Origin: DASUXY01 sp035301985
GTDB taxonomy: Bacteria; Bacillota; Bacilli; Bacillales; Amphibacillaceae
Length of the DNA: 46,263 nucleotides
Reading direction: 5' to 3'
NCBI GenBank assembly: GCA_035301985.1
Contig: DATGTE010000041.1
Coordinates: 1 to 46,263, forward strand
The position numbers were made by a program, and so were the translations under genes. This document shows, piece by piece, positions 15,111-24,532 of the stretch (positions within the stretch are counted from its first letter, which is position 1; the number at the start of each line of letters is the position of its first letter). The notes below the pieces were generated by a model. It was given only the letters and a program-made list of their open reading frames with translations, had not been told where the DNA came from and did not search any database.

Positions 15111-16463
15111 TCATTGTTTTAATTGCTTTTCTAACGCTCGTTTTTCTTTTTCATATCCTGGTTTATCTAGTAACGCATACATGTTCCGTTTGTACGCTTC
15201 TACTCCCGGTTGGTTAAATGGATTGACTCCGAGCAAATAACCGCTCATTGCACAGGATTTTTCAAAAAAATAAACGAGATAACCAAATGTAAATGCGTCC
15301 AATTGTGGAAGTTCAATGGTTAGGTTCGGAACGCCACCTTCAGTGTGAGCTAATAGAGCCGCTTGATATGCTTTATTGTTGATGTCATGAATTGTTTTTC
15401 CAGCTAAATAATTGAGGTCATCTGTATTTATTGAATCTTTTTCTAACGTTACATTTTTTCTTGGCGACCGAACGTGTAGAACGGTTTCAAAGAGATTGCG
15501 CCGTCCTTCTTGAATATATTGTCCCATCGCGTGAAGGTCGGTTGTATATTCAGCAGATGTTGGAAAAATTCCTTTCAAATCCTTTCCTTCACTCTCACCA
15601 AAAAGCTGTTTCCACCATTCTGCAAAATATCGTAATCGTGGTTCATAATGAACAAGAATTTCCGTTGTTTTTCCTCTGTTATATAAAATATGTCGTAGAG
15701 CTGCATATTGATAAGCAGGATTTTTATCGAAGAAGGGCTCCTGTAAATCAACCATAGCTCGCTGTGCACCTTTCATCATTTCATCGATACAGATCCCACC
15801 GACAGCAATCGGTAACAGTCCAACAGCTGTTAATACAGAGTATCGTCCGCCGACATCATCCGGAATGACAAATGTTTCATAACCTTCTTCGTTGGCAATG
15901 GATTTTAATGGGCCGTTTTTACGATCCGTTGTCACATAGATCCTCTGCTTCGCTTCTTCCGTTCCGTATTTTCGTTCGAGAAACTTTTTGAAAATCCGAA
16001 AAGCAATCGCTGGCTCGGTCGTTTTTCCGCTTTTAGAAACAACGTTAATTGAAACATCTTTTTGTTTAAGCACATCGAACAGTTCATTTATATATGTAGA
16101 ATTTAAATGATGACCAACAAAAAAGATTTGTGGTGCTTGTCTTTTTTCTTTCGGAAGAATATTATGAAAGGAATGGCTCAGCATTTCCAGTGCAGCACGT
16201 GCTCCTAAATATGAACCGCCAACGCCGATAACTATGAAGACGTCTGAATCATCGCGAATCGTTTCGGCGACCGTTTGGATACGTGAAAATTCTGTACGGT
16301 CATATGTTTTAGGTAAGTTAACCCATCCGAGAAATTCTTTTCCAAGCCCGGTTTTTTGCTCGATATGATCGTGAGCTTGATTTATACATGGCATTAAAGC
16401 ATCCAATTCACTTGGACTGAAAAAACGTTCGGCATAATGATATGAAAAGTTTACGTGGGTCAT
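15111..16463 (-). CDS. pgi: glucose-6-phosphate isomerase
   Basis: A 450-residue phosphoglucose isomerase of the Bacillus (YugL) type. Sugar-binding motifs are VIGVGGSYLGARAA and NVVSKSGKTTEPA. The catalytic region contains DDVGGRYSVLTAVG and FGESEGKDLKG, and the C-terminal signature is FNQPGVEAYKRNM. It interconverts glucose-6-phosphate and fructose-6-phosphate in glycolysis. Length is standard. ATG start preceded by AGGGAGG. Read away from the small ORF at 16556. Confidence 0.97.
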   Translation of the reverse strand: MTHVNFSYHYAERFFSPSELDALMPCINQAHDHIEQKTGLGKEFLGWVNLPKTYDRTEFSRIQTVAETIRDDSDVFIVIGVGGSYLGARAALEMLSHSFHNILPKEKRQAPQIFFVGHHLNSTYINELFDVLKQKDVSINVVSKSGKTTEPAIAFRIFKKFLERKYGTEEAKQRIYVTTDRKNGPLKSIANEEGYETFVIPDDVGGRYSVLTAVGLLPIAVGGICIDEMMKGAQRAMVDLQEPFFDKNPAYQYAALRHILYNRGKTTEILVHYEPRLRYFAEWWKQLFGESEGKDLKGIFPTSAEYTTDLHAMGQYIQEGRRNLFETVLHVRSPRKNVTLEKDSINTDDLNYLAGKTIHDINNKAYQAALLAHTEGGVPNLTIELPQLDAFTFGYLVYFFEKSCAMSGYLLGVNPFNQPGVEAYKRNMYALLDKPGYEKEKRALEKQLKQ

Positions 16464-16555
16464 CGATGAACCTCCCTAAAATGGCTCTTACATTTTATAC
16501 GCATGTGAATTTACTTTAACGAAAGGTATGCAGGAAATCAAGAAGGAGGTAATGA

Positions 16556-16660
16556 TTGAACAACGAGGAATCACGAGAAAAAGCAGCGAATATGCTGCTT
16601 TTTTGCCTAGTTTTTATATATTTTTTCGCGTTGTTCGGATTGAGCAATCCATTCTTCTAA
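16556..16660 (+). CDS. possible 34-residue membrane microprotein
   Basis: A short frame starting TTG, six bases after a near-perfect AAGGAGGT site (16543-16549). The predicted product begins MNNEESREKAANM and continues with a hydrophobic helix of about 20 residues (LLFCLVFIYFFALFGL), ending SNPFF. It overlaps the 3' end of yugI in antisense (16607-16660) and runs through the yugI terminator. I find no convincing promoter and do not recognise the product. The strong ribosome site and sensible charge/hydrophobic layout make it worth listing. Confidence 0.4.
   Translation: MNNEESREKAANMLLFCLVFIYFFALFGLSNPFF
16577..16604 (-). terminator. terminator after yugI
   Basis: GCAGC pairs with GCTGC around a 6-base loop, with flanking A and T runs extending the stem (AAAAAGCAGC/GCTGCTTTTT). 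It lies just beyond the yugI stop. Confidence 0.8.
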
Positions 16661-16990
16661 CTTATCTTTTAATGTATTAAATCCATTCGTCGGTTGCTCT
16701 TGTTGTTTTTGCGGCGTGCTTTTTGGTTTTGCTTGTTTTTCTGGTGCATCCATAGTGGCACGAATGGATAGAGAAACTTTGTCATTTTCTTCATCAATGT
16801 GGATGATTTTAACATTAACTTCATCACCGATAGCTAGATAATCGTTGACATCTTTGACAAAACCATGAGTGATTTCCGAAATATGGACTAATCCTTGCAC
16901 CTCATCATTTATAGCAACAAAGGCTCCATACGGCTGGATCCCTGTCACTTTACCTTTTATAATTTGGCCAACTGCCAATTGATCTGTCAT
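16607..16990 (-). CDS. yugI: YugI, S1-domain RNA-binding protein (GSP13-like)
   Basis: A 127-residue protein with one S1 RNA-binding domain at residues ~6-75 (VGQIIKGKVTGIQPYGAFVAI, then GLVHISEITHGFVKD). A Lys/Gln/Pro-rich linker and a C-terminal Trp-containing helix follow. It matches B. subtilis YugI, general stress protein 13, a ribosome-associated protein. The start is the ATG at 16990 after GGGAG; the frame continues upstream to 17071 without a binding site. Confidence 0.9.
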   Translation of the reverse strand: MTDQLAVGQIIKGKVTGIQPYGAFVAINDEVQGLVHISEITHGFVKDVNDYLAIGDEVNVKIIHIDEENDKVSLSIRATMDAPEKQAKPKSTPQKQQEQPTNGFNTLKDKLEEWIAQSEQREKIYKN

Positions 16991-17071
16991 GCTGAACAAC
17001 TCCCATTTATAATCAATTATTTTCACACATTTAGTTATACTACCATACGCATTAATTTCTGGCAAATTCAT

Positions 17072-17389
17072 TTAAAATAGGATTGAGGTAGAGGTTGCAC
17101 ATTTTTGTGCGATTGATTTTTGATCATCATCGTAGAAAAAGGGGATTTTAGGTGCTGATGTTCATTATTTTTTACTGTAAAAATGCACGTTGATTGTAAT
17201 TTTGTTATGATATGGACAAGTTTTAAACATGGATGAATGGTTGATTCCTTTTTTGTTTAGAGGTAGAAAGTAAATTGAAGATGTTCATGAAAAATTGCTT
17301 GTAAAATCGATAGGATAAGTGAGTATAGAATAGAAGAAGTGACAATTGGGATCGTTATTAATCTTAAGACATTTGCTCAGGAGGCGTTT
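17072..17389. other. intergenic region between yugI and the M42 peptidase gene
   Basis: AT-rich. A TG-n-TATGAT extended -10 on the + strand at 17203-17211 could drive the peptidase gene. I see no other coding region or riboswitch. Confidence 0.4.
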
Positions 17390-18448
17390 ATGATGAAAGA
17401 AATAAATTGGGAGTTTTTATTGGATTTGTTAAAAACACCTTCACCATCCGGTCAAGAAATGGACATTCAAAAAAAATGGTTGCATTATGTATCATCTTTT
17501 GCTGATGAGGTACGTACAGATCATGCAGGTAATGTGATTGGCGTACTCAATCCTAAAGCTCCGTTCAAAGTATTGGTAGCCGGTCATGCTGATGAAATCG
17601 CGCTCGTGATTAAACAGATCGATGAAGATGGATTTCTCCATTTTGACAAAGTAGGAGGCATTAATCCAAAAGCGGCTGTTGGGAAAAAGGTGACCGTATT
17701 AGGTGATGAAAAAACAGTTACCGGGGTGATTGGTGTCAATGCTCAACACCATGGTGGACTAAAAGATGATTTTAGTTTGGAAGATCTTTTCATCGATTGT
17801 GGTTATCAATCCAAACAAGAAGCAGAACACCATGTTCAAATTGGTGATGTAGCAGTGTATAAAACGGAACCAGAAATACTCGAAGATCGTTACCTATCTG
17901 GACGAGGATTAGATAATCGAACTGGATCGTTTATCGTTGCTGAAGTGATGCGTAAGTTACAGAAAAAAGGGTGTCACGTTGGCTTTTATGGGGTAAGTAC
18001 TGTCAATGAAGAGACAAATATGGGGGGTGCGTATTTTGCAGCAGCTGGAATTCAACCGACGATGGCGATTGCATGTGATGTAACATTTGCGACAGACTAT
18101 CCGGGCATCGATCAGAAAAAGTATGGGGACATTAAACTGGAAAACGGACCGGTATTAGCAAAAGGTGCACCGATCCATCTTAAAATCAATCAACTCCTAG
18201 AGCAGTCTGCGGAGCAACTACAGATGAATATTCAATATGAGCTCACACCCCGCATGACAGGAACAGATGCCGATCGGATGCGACTAACAGGTAGAGGAGT
18301 TCCTGTTGCTCTCGTCTCTTTACCGTTACGTTACATGCATTCTCCAGTGGAAACAGCTAGTTTTAAAGATATTGAAGAGGAAATTCACTTGCTCGTTCAT
18401 ATGATTAGCAATTTGACAGGAAAAGAAAGCTTAAATCCACTAGAATAA
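17390..18448 (+). CDS. M42-family metallo-aminopeptidase
   Basis: A 352-residue M42 (FrvX/YsdC/PepA-like) dinuclear zinc aminopeptidase. Metal ligands and catalytic residues are in AGHADEIALVI (His, Asp), SGRGLDNRTGSF (Asp), STVNEETNMGGA (catalytic Glu and ligand Glu), ACDVTFATD (Asp) and YMHSPVE (His). It trims N-terminal residues from peptides, in the cytosol in characterised members. The start is the ATG at 17390, six bases after AGGAGG; a second ATG follows directly. Upstream in-frame codons back to 17339 precede this site and are not expected to be translated. Confidence 0.9.
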   Translation: MMKEINWEFLLDLLKTPSPSGQEMDIQKKWLHYVSSFADEVRTDHAGNVIGVLNPKAPFKVLVAGHADEIALVIKQIDEDGFLHFDKVGGINPKAAVGKKVTVLGDEKTVTGVIGVNAQHHGGLKDDFSLEDLFIDCGYQSKQEAEHHVQIGDVAVYKTEPEILEDRYLSGRGLDNRTGSFIVAEVMRKLQKKGCHVGFYGVSTVNEETNMGGAYFAAAGIQPTMAIACDVTFATDYPGIDQKKYGDIKLENGPVLAKGAPIHLKINQLLEQSAEQLQMNIQYELTPRMTGTDADRMRLTGRGVPVALVSLPLRYMHSPVETASFKDIEEEIHLLVHMISNLTGKESLNPLE

Positions 18449-18462
18449 ATCACCATTACAAT

Positions 18463-18501
18463 CAGCTTTTAATCATAAAATTGGTTGAAAGCTGTTTTTT
18501 T
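18463..18501 (+). terminator. terminator after the M42 gene
   Basis: CAGCTTTTAATC pairs with GGTTGAAAGCTG (two G-U), followed by T7. Confidence 0.9.
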
Positions 18502-19075
18502 ATACGTCATTTTGGATGCCGAATATGTAAGTTTATTTGATTCACTAGATTTTATGATTTCATTTTGAAAAAATAATCTTAGGATTTAAGGTTGATATTG
18601 ATGAAAGATATGTGTGACTTATGAAGCGTTTTCCAGCGATGAAAATGTTGATTTTTGAGAAATGGCGATAAATAAGTATACGAATAGAGAAATAACGATA
18701 TAAACTAGGGGATTCTATTCAATTTATTGTCATATATGAAGAAAGTGATGTGTAGGTAAATAGACTGGTCAACCCGAATCAAACCTATTCTTGGAAAGGC
18801 TATGCGCAGTTTTTTGCTCGATTAAAGGTTCAGCAAAAACCATTCCTTTTACCTATGGATAACTGCTCGAAACATAGGTCACAAGAATCAATGTCCATCA
18901 TCTTTATTTTGCCGACACCAATCGACACCTTTTACACACTCTATCTATTATAGTTACTTTAACAGACAGAATTTTTTCAATAATCACTCTAATGGATGAG
19001 GAGGGAATAAATCGAAAATAAAATAGTAGGTTTGCTGGATGAGTCTAGTCATTAGAATGGAGAGGATGGATAAAA
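18502..19075. other. long non-coding gap before the protease gene
   Basis: About 570 AT-rich bases without a convincing gene. The longest + frame (about 66 codons from 18756) has no start with a ribosome site, and I cannot match its product to a family. The region probably contains the protease promoter and regulator sites, but no clear -35/-10 pair stands out. Confidence 0.4.
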
Positions 19076-22000
19076 TTGAGAAAAAGGAAACGAAGGCAAA
19101 TAAAATCGTTTAGTATGTTGGCATCGTTAATGATGATTCTATCCTTAATGGTTCCAAGTATTTCAGCCTCAGGAGCAAATGATGAGATTCACCAATCCCT
19201 TTACAATCAGAAAAAGGTGGCAAAAGAAAAGTTAACGAATCGTTTACTGGATGATTTCAAAAAAGATGACGAAGTTACATTTTTAGTGAAATTTACAGAG
19301 AAGGCCGATACGAAAAAAGCCGCAAAAGCAGCGAGAAAAGATGCAAAAACTGCCAAGTTAAGCTCACAAAAAGCTAAGTTTTTGCAACGTTCAGCAGTTG
19401 TATCTGAATTGAAAACGACATCACATGAATCGCAAAAAAATGTGGTAGATTTTTTAGAAAAAGCGGTAGAAAATGGCGATGTTAAAGATTTCAAATCTTA
19501 TTATATCGTCAATGGAATGGCGGTAACGGCGACAAAGGAAATTGCTGAAAAGATTGCCAGCTTTCCTGAAGTGGAAAAAATTCTTCCGAATGAAACACGA
19601 AAATTACATGAAACTTTTATTAAAGAAAAACAAAAAGCTCCGAAATCAACATTTGAGAACGTGGAATGGAATGTGGAACGAGTTGGAGCACCCCAAGCAT
19701 GGGAAATGGGATTCGATGGTACGGGGACGGTTGTTGCTAGTTTAGATACAGGAGTTCAGTGGGATCACCCTGGATTGAAAGAAAAATATCGAGGATATGA
19801 TGCCGCGACGGGTGATGTCGACCATCAGTACAGTTTCTATGATCCAGCAACTGGACAAGAAGAAGGATATGATGATCACGGTCATGGGACTCATGTGACT
19901 GGTACAATGGTAGGTAGTGAACCTGATGGATCGAACCAAGTAGGTGTAGCTCCTGGAGCCCAATGGATTGCTGTCAAAGTATTTAATGAATCAGGTAGTA
20001 CAACCGATGATGTTTTGCTAGCCGGTGCCGAATGGATTCTTGCGCCTGGAGGACGCGTTGATATGGCTCCTGATGTTGTCAACAACTCATGGGGTGGTGG
20101 TCCGGGATTAGATGAATGGTATCGTGATGCAGTAAGAGCATGGCGTGATGCTGAAATTTTCCCTGAATTTTCGGCGGGTAACACGACTTTATTTAATCCA
20201 GGTGGTCCAGGATCGGTTGCTGTTCCTGCAAACTATCCCGAATCATTTGCAACGGGGGCAACGGATATCGATGATATGATTGCAGAATTTTCATTACGTG
20301 GCCCTTCGCCTTACGACGAAATTAAACCCGATATTTCCGCTCCTGGTGTAAATATTCGTTCAACTGTACCTGGAAGTGGATATGAGGGTGGCTGGAATGG
20401 AACTTCTATGTCAGGACCTGCTGTATCGGGAGTCGCTGCTTTATTGCGACAGGTTAATGCGGATATGACGGTTGATGAAATGGAAGAAGTTTTAATCAGT
20501 ACGGCTACTCCTAGGACAGACGATGAATATCCAGAGTCGCCGAACAATGGCTATGGCTATGGAATTGTCAACGCTCACGATGCTGTAGCATCCATTAGCG
20601 ACGGGCTCGGAACAGTCAGTGGACAAGTTACCAAAGAAGGAACAGATGACGAAGCACCTACATTCGAGCATAAGGCGCCAAAGGAAACGTATTCAGGTAT
20701 GGATCTTGATCTAGAAATTAATGTTGCCGATAACATTAGTGTGACTTCTGTTGAATTAAATTATCAATCGAATGATGGTGACTGGAAAAAGGTAGCAGCT
20801 GATCGTACGTCCGGGGATTATAAAGATGGCGTGTATACGGTTACGATTCCAGGTGAAGACATGGAGGAAGGTTCCTTAACGTATAAATGGACAGTTAACG
20901 ATTTTGGGAATAACGAAGTTTCGAGTGATGAGTATGTCGTTGACGTCAAAGCAGGAATTACCGTTGGTTATACGGAGGACTTTGAACAAAAGCCGATGGG
21001 ATGGACGTCCTTTGGTGAGGAAAATAGTTGGGAGTGGGGTGTGCCAACATCAGGCCCAGAGCGTGCTGCCTCAGGAGAGAACGTATATGCAACGAATTTA
21101 GAGGGTACGTATGAGAGTAATATGAACGCAACACTCGTCATGCCACCGATCGATTTACCGGACGGAGATGCATATTTACAATTTAAGCACTGGCATGATT
21201 TTGAAAAATATTCTTCTGGAAATGCCTATGATTTCGGACATGTGTTTATTTCCACAGACCAAGAAGATTGGACACAACTGATGACGGTAGAAGGTGCATC
21301 AGACGGTTGGGAGGATGCGGAAGTTGATTTATCAGAATATAGTAATCAGAGAGTATATGTTGCCTTTAATGCTACTTCCGACATCAGCATCGTAGGAGAT
21401 GGATGGTATCTTGACGATGTAGCTTTATCAGATCAATCATTAGATCGTAAAACATCCTTAAATAAAAGTAAAAATCTACCCGGTCTTCAAAGAGGAGAAA
21501 TCGGTGTAGGAAAACAATCGGTTTCAAAAAATGAGCCAGAAAAGAAAGCTGTTGATCCCAAAAAAATAACTCCATTGAAACCTAAAAAAGAACGAACGAA
21601 GGAAGCGGACCGTCAAATCAGTTCAAATCTTCTTCCTTTAGGTGCACAAGTAAGTGTTCTCGAAACGAATCGAACGGTTTATACGGATCCAGCAGACGGA
21701 TCATATTCTTTAATGCATGGAGCAGGCTCTTATACTATTCAAGCGGAAGCATACGGGTTTCATTCACAAGAACAAGAGGCTACAATCGAGGACAAAGAAA
21801 CGACAACAGCAGACTTTACATTAGAAGAAATGACAAAAGGAACGGTAACAGGAAAAATAACGGATGAAGCTACCGAAGAGGCGATTGAAAACGCGACATT
21901 ATTATTGCTAGAAGATGCAAATATTGCTGCAGTGGAATCGGATCAGGACGGTAGCTACTCGCTCACGGCATATGAAGGAACGTATACGTTGAAGGTGATG

Positions 22001-23422
22001 GCTGTGGGCTACCACAGTAAAGAAGTCGAAGTATCGATCGATGGTGACGTGAATCTAGATATTTCACTTGAGCCGATGTATACGTATCCTGGTGGAGAAA
22101 TTGGTTATGATGATGGAACAGCGGAAAATGCACGAGCTTTTTATGATGCGGGTAACGGTTGGGCTGTGAAAATGTCTCTTGATGAAGGAGAGGAAACTGC
22201 GCTCATAACAGATGGCGTTTTCCGATTTTGGGATACAGAGTGGCCCGTTCCTGGCGGTGTTGAATTTGCGGTAGAAGTGTGGGATGCTTCCGGAAAAGAC
22301 GGCCTCCCAGGTGAAAAGCTTGCGGGACCGATTGAAGCAGAAGCTTTACGTACCGGAGAATGGACAATTGTAGATTTATCGGAACACAATATTGTTGTCG
22401 ATGGAGATTTCTATATGGTCTATATGCAAACAGAGGACAACCCTTATTCACCTGGACTTGCGACCGATGAAGATAGTCCAAATGCAGAAAGAAGTTATCA
22501 ATTTGTTAGTGGAGCATGGTCGAAATCGCCTGCTGATGAAGGAAACTATATGATTCGGGCACGCGTTGATTATGAGGTAAAAGATCCAGTAATTACGGCC
22601 CCGGAAGAAGATTTAATTACGAATGAAGAAGAGGTAACGATTGAAGGTACCGCCTCACCGACAACGACGATTCAGCTGTTGAACAATGGGGAGGAAGTCG
22701 ATACGGTGGACGTTGAAGATGATGGAACGTTTACCATCGACACGGAACTTGTAGAGGGTAAAAATGAATTCACTGCCGTATCGTTGTTGAACGAAGCTGT
22801 CACCGGTGAATCGAAAGCTGTTACGATCACACTAGATACATCAGCTCCTGAGTTGACAATTGATCAGCCAACAGACGGTGGAAAAACGAATCGTGAAACT
22901 GTCACAGTTGAAGGAACGGTCGCTGATGATAATCTTGATTACGTTGAGGTAAATGGTGCAGAGGCAACTGTCAAGGATGGGAAGTATTCTAAACGCATCT
23001 TGCTCGAACAAGGTGAAAATACAATCGAAGTACTCGCAATGGATGCGGCGGAAAACGCGACGAAAAAATCCGTAACCATCGCAGCGAAATTTGACGCACC
23101 TGAAATAGACAACTTGACACCGGATAAAGATCAGCACATCGAAGCAGGTGAAAGTGTGAAAGTCGAATTCGAGAGTGAACCAGGTTTAGATGCAACTTTT
23201 GTTATTCATATGCCGTTGACAAATACGAAGGGAGCTAAGGTTCAAAATGCGACAGAGTTGCCAATTAGAGAAACATCACCAGGCCATTATGAAGGCTACT
23301 GGACTGCAACGAAAAATGCATATGCTGAAGGAGCGGTTATTGAAGTCATTGTCATCGATTCTTTCGACAATGAAACTCGTGAAAAAGCAGAAGGAAAACT
23401 GTTTATCAATGTAGATCAATAA
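19076..23422 (+). CDS. bpr: bacillopeptidase F-like multidomain secreted S8 protease
   Basis: A 1448-residue subtilase. A Sec signal peptide ends near residues 31-34. An inhibitor-type propeptide follows (to ~180). The S8 catalytic domain (~195-510) has Asp224 (SLDTGV), His270 (HGHGTHV), oxyanion Asn336 (VVNNSWGG) and Ser444 (GTSMSGP). Then come an Ig-like domain (~520-620), a MAM/immune-inhibitor-A-like beta sandwich (~630-790), a Lys/Pro-rich linker, two carboxypeptidase-regulatory-like repeats (~850-1003), a further beta domain (~1004-1165), two Big/glucodextranase-like repeats (~1170-1340) and a C-terminal beta domain. No sortase signal or SLH domain is seen, so it is probably secreted or processed off. 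Bpr is an extracellular serine protease of about this length in B. subtilis. The TTG start follows GGAGAGG. Not part of an operon. Confidence 0.92.
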   Translation: MRKRKRRQIKSFSMLASLMMILSLMVPSISASGANDEIHQSLYNQKKVAKEKLTNRLLDDFKKDDEVTFLVKFTEKADTKKAAKAARKDAKTAKLSSQKAKFLQRSAVVSELKTTSHESQKNVVDFLEKAVENGDVKDFKSYYIVNGMAVTATKEIAEKIASFPEVEKILPNETRKLHETFIKEKQKAPKSTFENVEWNVERVGAPQAWEMGFDGTGTVVASLDTGVQWDHPGLKEKYRGYDAATGDVDHQYSFYDPATGQEEGYDDHGHGTHVTGTMVGSEPDGSNQVGVAPGAQWIAVKVFNESGSTTDDVLLAGAEWILAPGGRVDMAPDVVNNSWGGGPGLDEWYRDAVRAWRDAEIFPEFSAGNTTLFNPGGPGSVAVPANYPESFATGATDIDDMIAEFSLRGPSPYDEIKPDISAPGVNIRSTVPGSGYEGGWNGTSMSGPAVSGVAALLRQVNADMTVDEMEEVLISTATPRTDDEYPESPNNGYGYGIVNAHDAVASISDGLGTVSGQVTKEGTDDEAPTFEHKAPKETYSGMDLDLEINVADNISVTSVELNYQSNDGDWKKVAADRTSGDYKDGVYTVTIPGEDMEEGSLTYKWTVNDFGNNEVSSDEYVVDVKAGITVGYTEDFEQKPMGWTSFGEENSWEWGVPTSGPERAASGENVYATNLEGTYESNMNATLVMPPIDLPDGDAYLQFKHWHDFEKYSSGNAYDFGHVFISTDQEDWTQLMTVEGASDGWEDAEVDLSEYSNQRVYVAFNATSDISIVGDGWYLDDVALSDQSLDRKTSLNKSKNLPGLQRGEIGVGKQSVSKNEPEKKAVDPKKITPLKPKKERTKEADRQISSNLLPLGAQVSVLETNRTVYTDPADGSYSLMHGAGSYTIQAEAYGFHSQEQEATIEDKETTTADFTLEEMTKGTVTGKITDEATEEAIENATLLLLEDANIAAVESDQDGSYSLTAYEGTYTLKVMAVGYHSKEVEVSIDGDVNLDISLEPMYTYPGGEIGYDDGTAENARAFYDAGNGWAVKMSLDEGEETALITDGVFRFWDTEWPVPGGVEFAVEVWDASGKDGLPGEKLAGPIEAEALRTGEWTIVDLSEHNIVVDGDFYMVYMQTEDNPYSPGLATDEDSPNAERSYQFVSGAWSKSPADEGNYMIRARVDYEVKDPVITAPEEDLITNEEEVTIEGTASPTTTIQLLNNGEEVDTVDVEDDGTFTIDTELVEGKNEFTAVSLLNEAVTGESKAVTITLDTSAPELTIDQPTDGGKTNRETVTVEGTVADDNLDYVEVNGAEATVKDGKYSKRILLEQGENTIEVLAMDAAENATKKSVTIAAKFDAPEIDNLTPDKDQHIEAGESVKVEFESEPGLDATFVIHMPLTNTKGAKVQNATELPIRETSPGHYEGYWTATKNAYAEGAVIEVIVIDSFDNETREKAEGKLFINVDQ

Positions 23423-23447
23423 ATAACGAAGATGGTAACGTTTAGAG

Positions 23448-23482
23448 AAGGAGTTAACATGCAGATGTTAGCTCCTTCTTAC
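23448..23482 (+). terminator. terminator after the protease gene
   Basis: AAGGAGTTAACAT pairs with ATGTTAGCTCCTT (one G-U) with a GCAG loop, followed by a pyrimidine-rich tract. Confidence 0.75.
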
Positions 23483-23520
23483 TTTCTTTATTAATATTTT
23501 TTGGCATTGAAACGAAAATC

Positions 23521-23549
23521 TTTTCAAATGGGGTGATTATGTGTATAAT
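23521..23549 (+). promoter_or_regulatory. promoter of the ribU leader
   Basis: TTTTCA, 17-base spacer, TATAAT with an upstream TG. It lies about 30 bases before the riboswitch. Confidence 0.65.
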
Positions 23550-23577
23550 AAAAATGAACCATATAAATATCGATTCC

Positions 23578-23722
23578 ATCTTCGGGGCAGGGTGCAATTC
23601 CCGACCGACGGTAATGGACCATCGTTGTTCAAAGTCCGTGAACTATAAAGTGAAAAAACTTTATGGCTGATCTGGTGTAAATCCAGAACCGACAGTTACA
23701 GTCTGGATGGGAGAAGATGTCG
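23578..23722 (+). promoter_or_regulatory. FMN riboswitch (RFN element)
   Basis: The conserved RFN blocks are present in order: GGGGCAGGGTG, ATTCCCGACCG, GCTGATCTGGTG, CCGACAGTTA and GGATGGGAGAAGATG. FMN binding should end transcription at the hairpin at 23771 and so lower riboflavin uptake through ribU. Confidence 0.95.
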
Positions 23723-23770
23723 AGCTGAAAATAGGTGTCCAAGGCACCTGTTTACCTATGTATACGTATA

Positions 23771-23803
23771 CCCTAAGGCCCCGATTAGGCTTTAGGGTTT
23801 TTT
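23771..23803 (+). terminator. FMN riboswitch expression-platform terminator
   Basis: CCCTAAGGCC pairs with GGCTTTAGGG, followed by T6. It lies between the aptamer and ribU. Confidence 0.9.
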
Positions 23804-23923
23804 GTAAGTTGATAATCGATGTTTTGAATGATGGCAGATTTATATAATCATGGTAACTACATAGGAAGAAGCTCATCCTTCATCACGAGATGTGAATCGA
23901 TGGAAAGATGAAGGGGGAGAACG

Positions 23924-24508
23924 ATGATGTCATCTGTCAATAGACAATCATCAAAATTATTAAAACTGATCATACTCGCACTGTTAGGAACAATTTCACT
24001 CGTATTATTATTTCTTAATTTTCCATTGCCATTTTTGCCACCTTATTTAAAAATTGACTTTAGTGAAGTTCCAGCTTTAATGGCTGCCTTAATCTTTTCA
24101 CCGGTAGCCGGAGCCATCGTCATCGCGATTAAAAATCTATTGTATTTGGCAATTGGAGGCGGTGAGCCGATAGGTGTCATGGCAAATTTCTTGGCCGGAT
24201 TGATGTTCGTTTTACCAGTGTCCATTTTTTATCATAAATTTAAAGGAGTAAAGAGCGTCGTTTCAGGACTCGTAACGGGGACATTCATCATGGCATTCGG
24301 AATGAGTGTACTCAATTACTTTATCATCCTACCTGCATATTCATGGTTCATGGGGTGGGAGATGACATCACACGTGAAATGGGTTTCCGTCATTGCTGGA
24401 GTATTACCATTTAACCTCGTAAAAGGGGTAATCGTTGGATTATTATTCGTGCCATTATTTATGAAGATGCGGAATTGGATTGAGGAGAAACAAGCGAAAA
24501 TGGCTTGA
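23924..24508 (+). CDS. ribU: RibU, riboflavin-specific S component of an ECF transporter
   Basis: A 194-residue membrane protein with about six hydrophobic segments. The family hallmark LKIDFSEVPALMAALIFSPVAGA and KNLLYLAIGGGEPIGVMANF are conserved in RibU. It binds riboflavin outside the cell and works with the shared EcfA/A'/T energy module, encoded elsewhere. The FMN riboswitch directly upstream independently supports the substrate. ATG start after AAGGGGGAG; a second ATG follows immediately. Confidence 0.95.
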   Translation: MMSSVNRQSSKLLKLIILALLGTISLVLLFLNFPLPFLPPYLKIDFSEVPALMAALIFSPVAGAIVIAIKNLLYLAIGGGEPIGVMANFLAGLMFVLPVSIFYHKFKGVKSVVSGLVTGTFIMAFGMSVLNYFIILPAYSWFMGWEMTSHVKWVSVIAGVLPFNLVKGVIVGLLFVPLFMKMRNWIEEKQAKMA

Positions 24509-24532
24509 ACATAAAAAGAGCTATTTCGGGAA

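Noticed and set aside
18756..18955. 66-codon open frame upstream of the protease gene
   Set aside because: No start codon with a ribosome binding site and no recognisable family.
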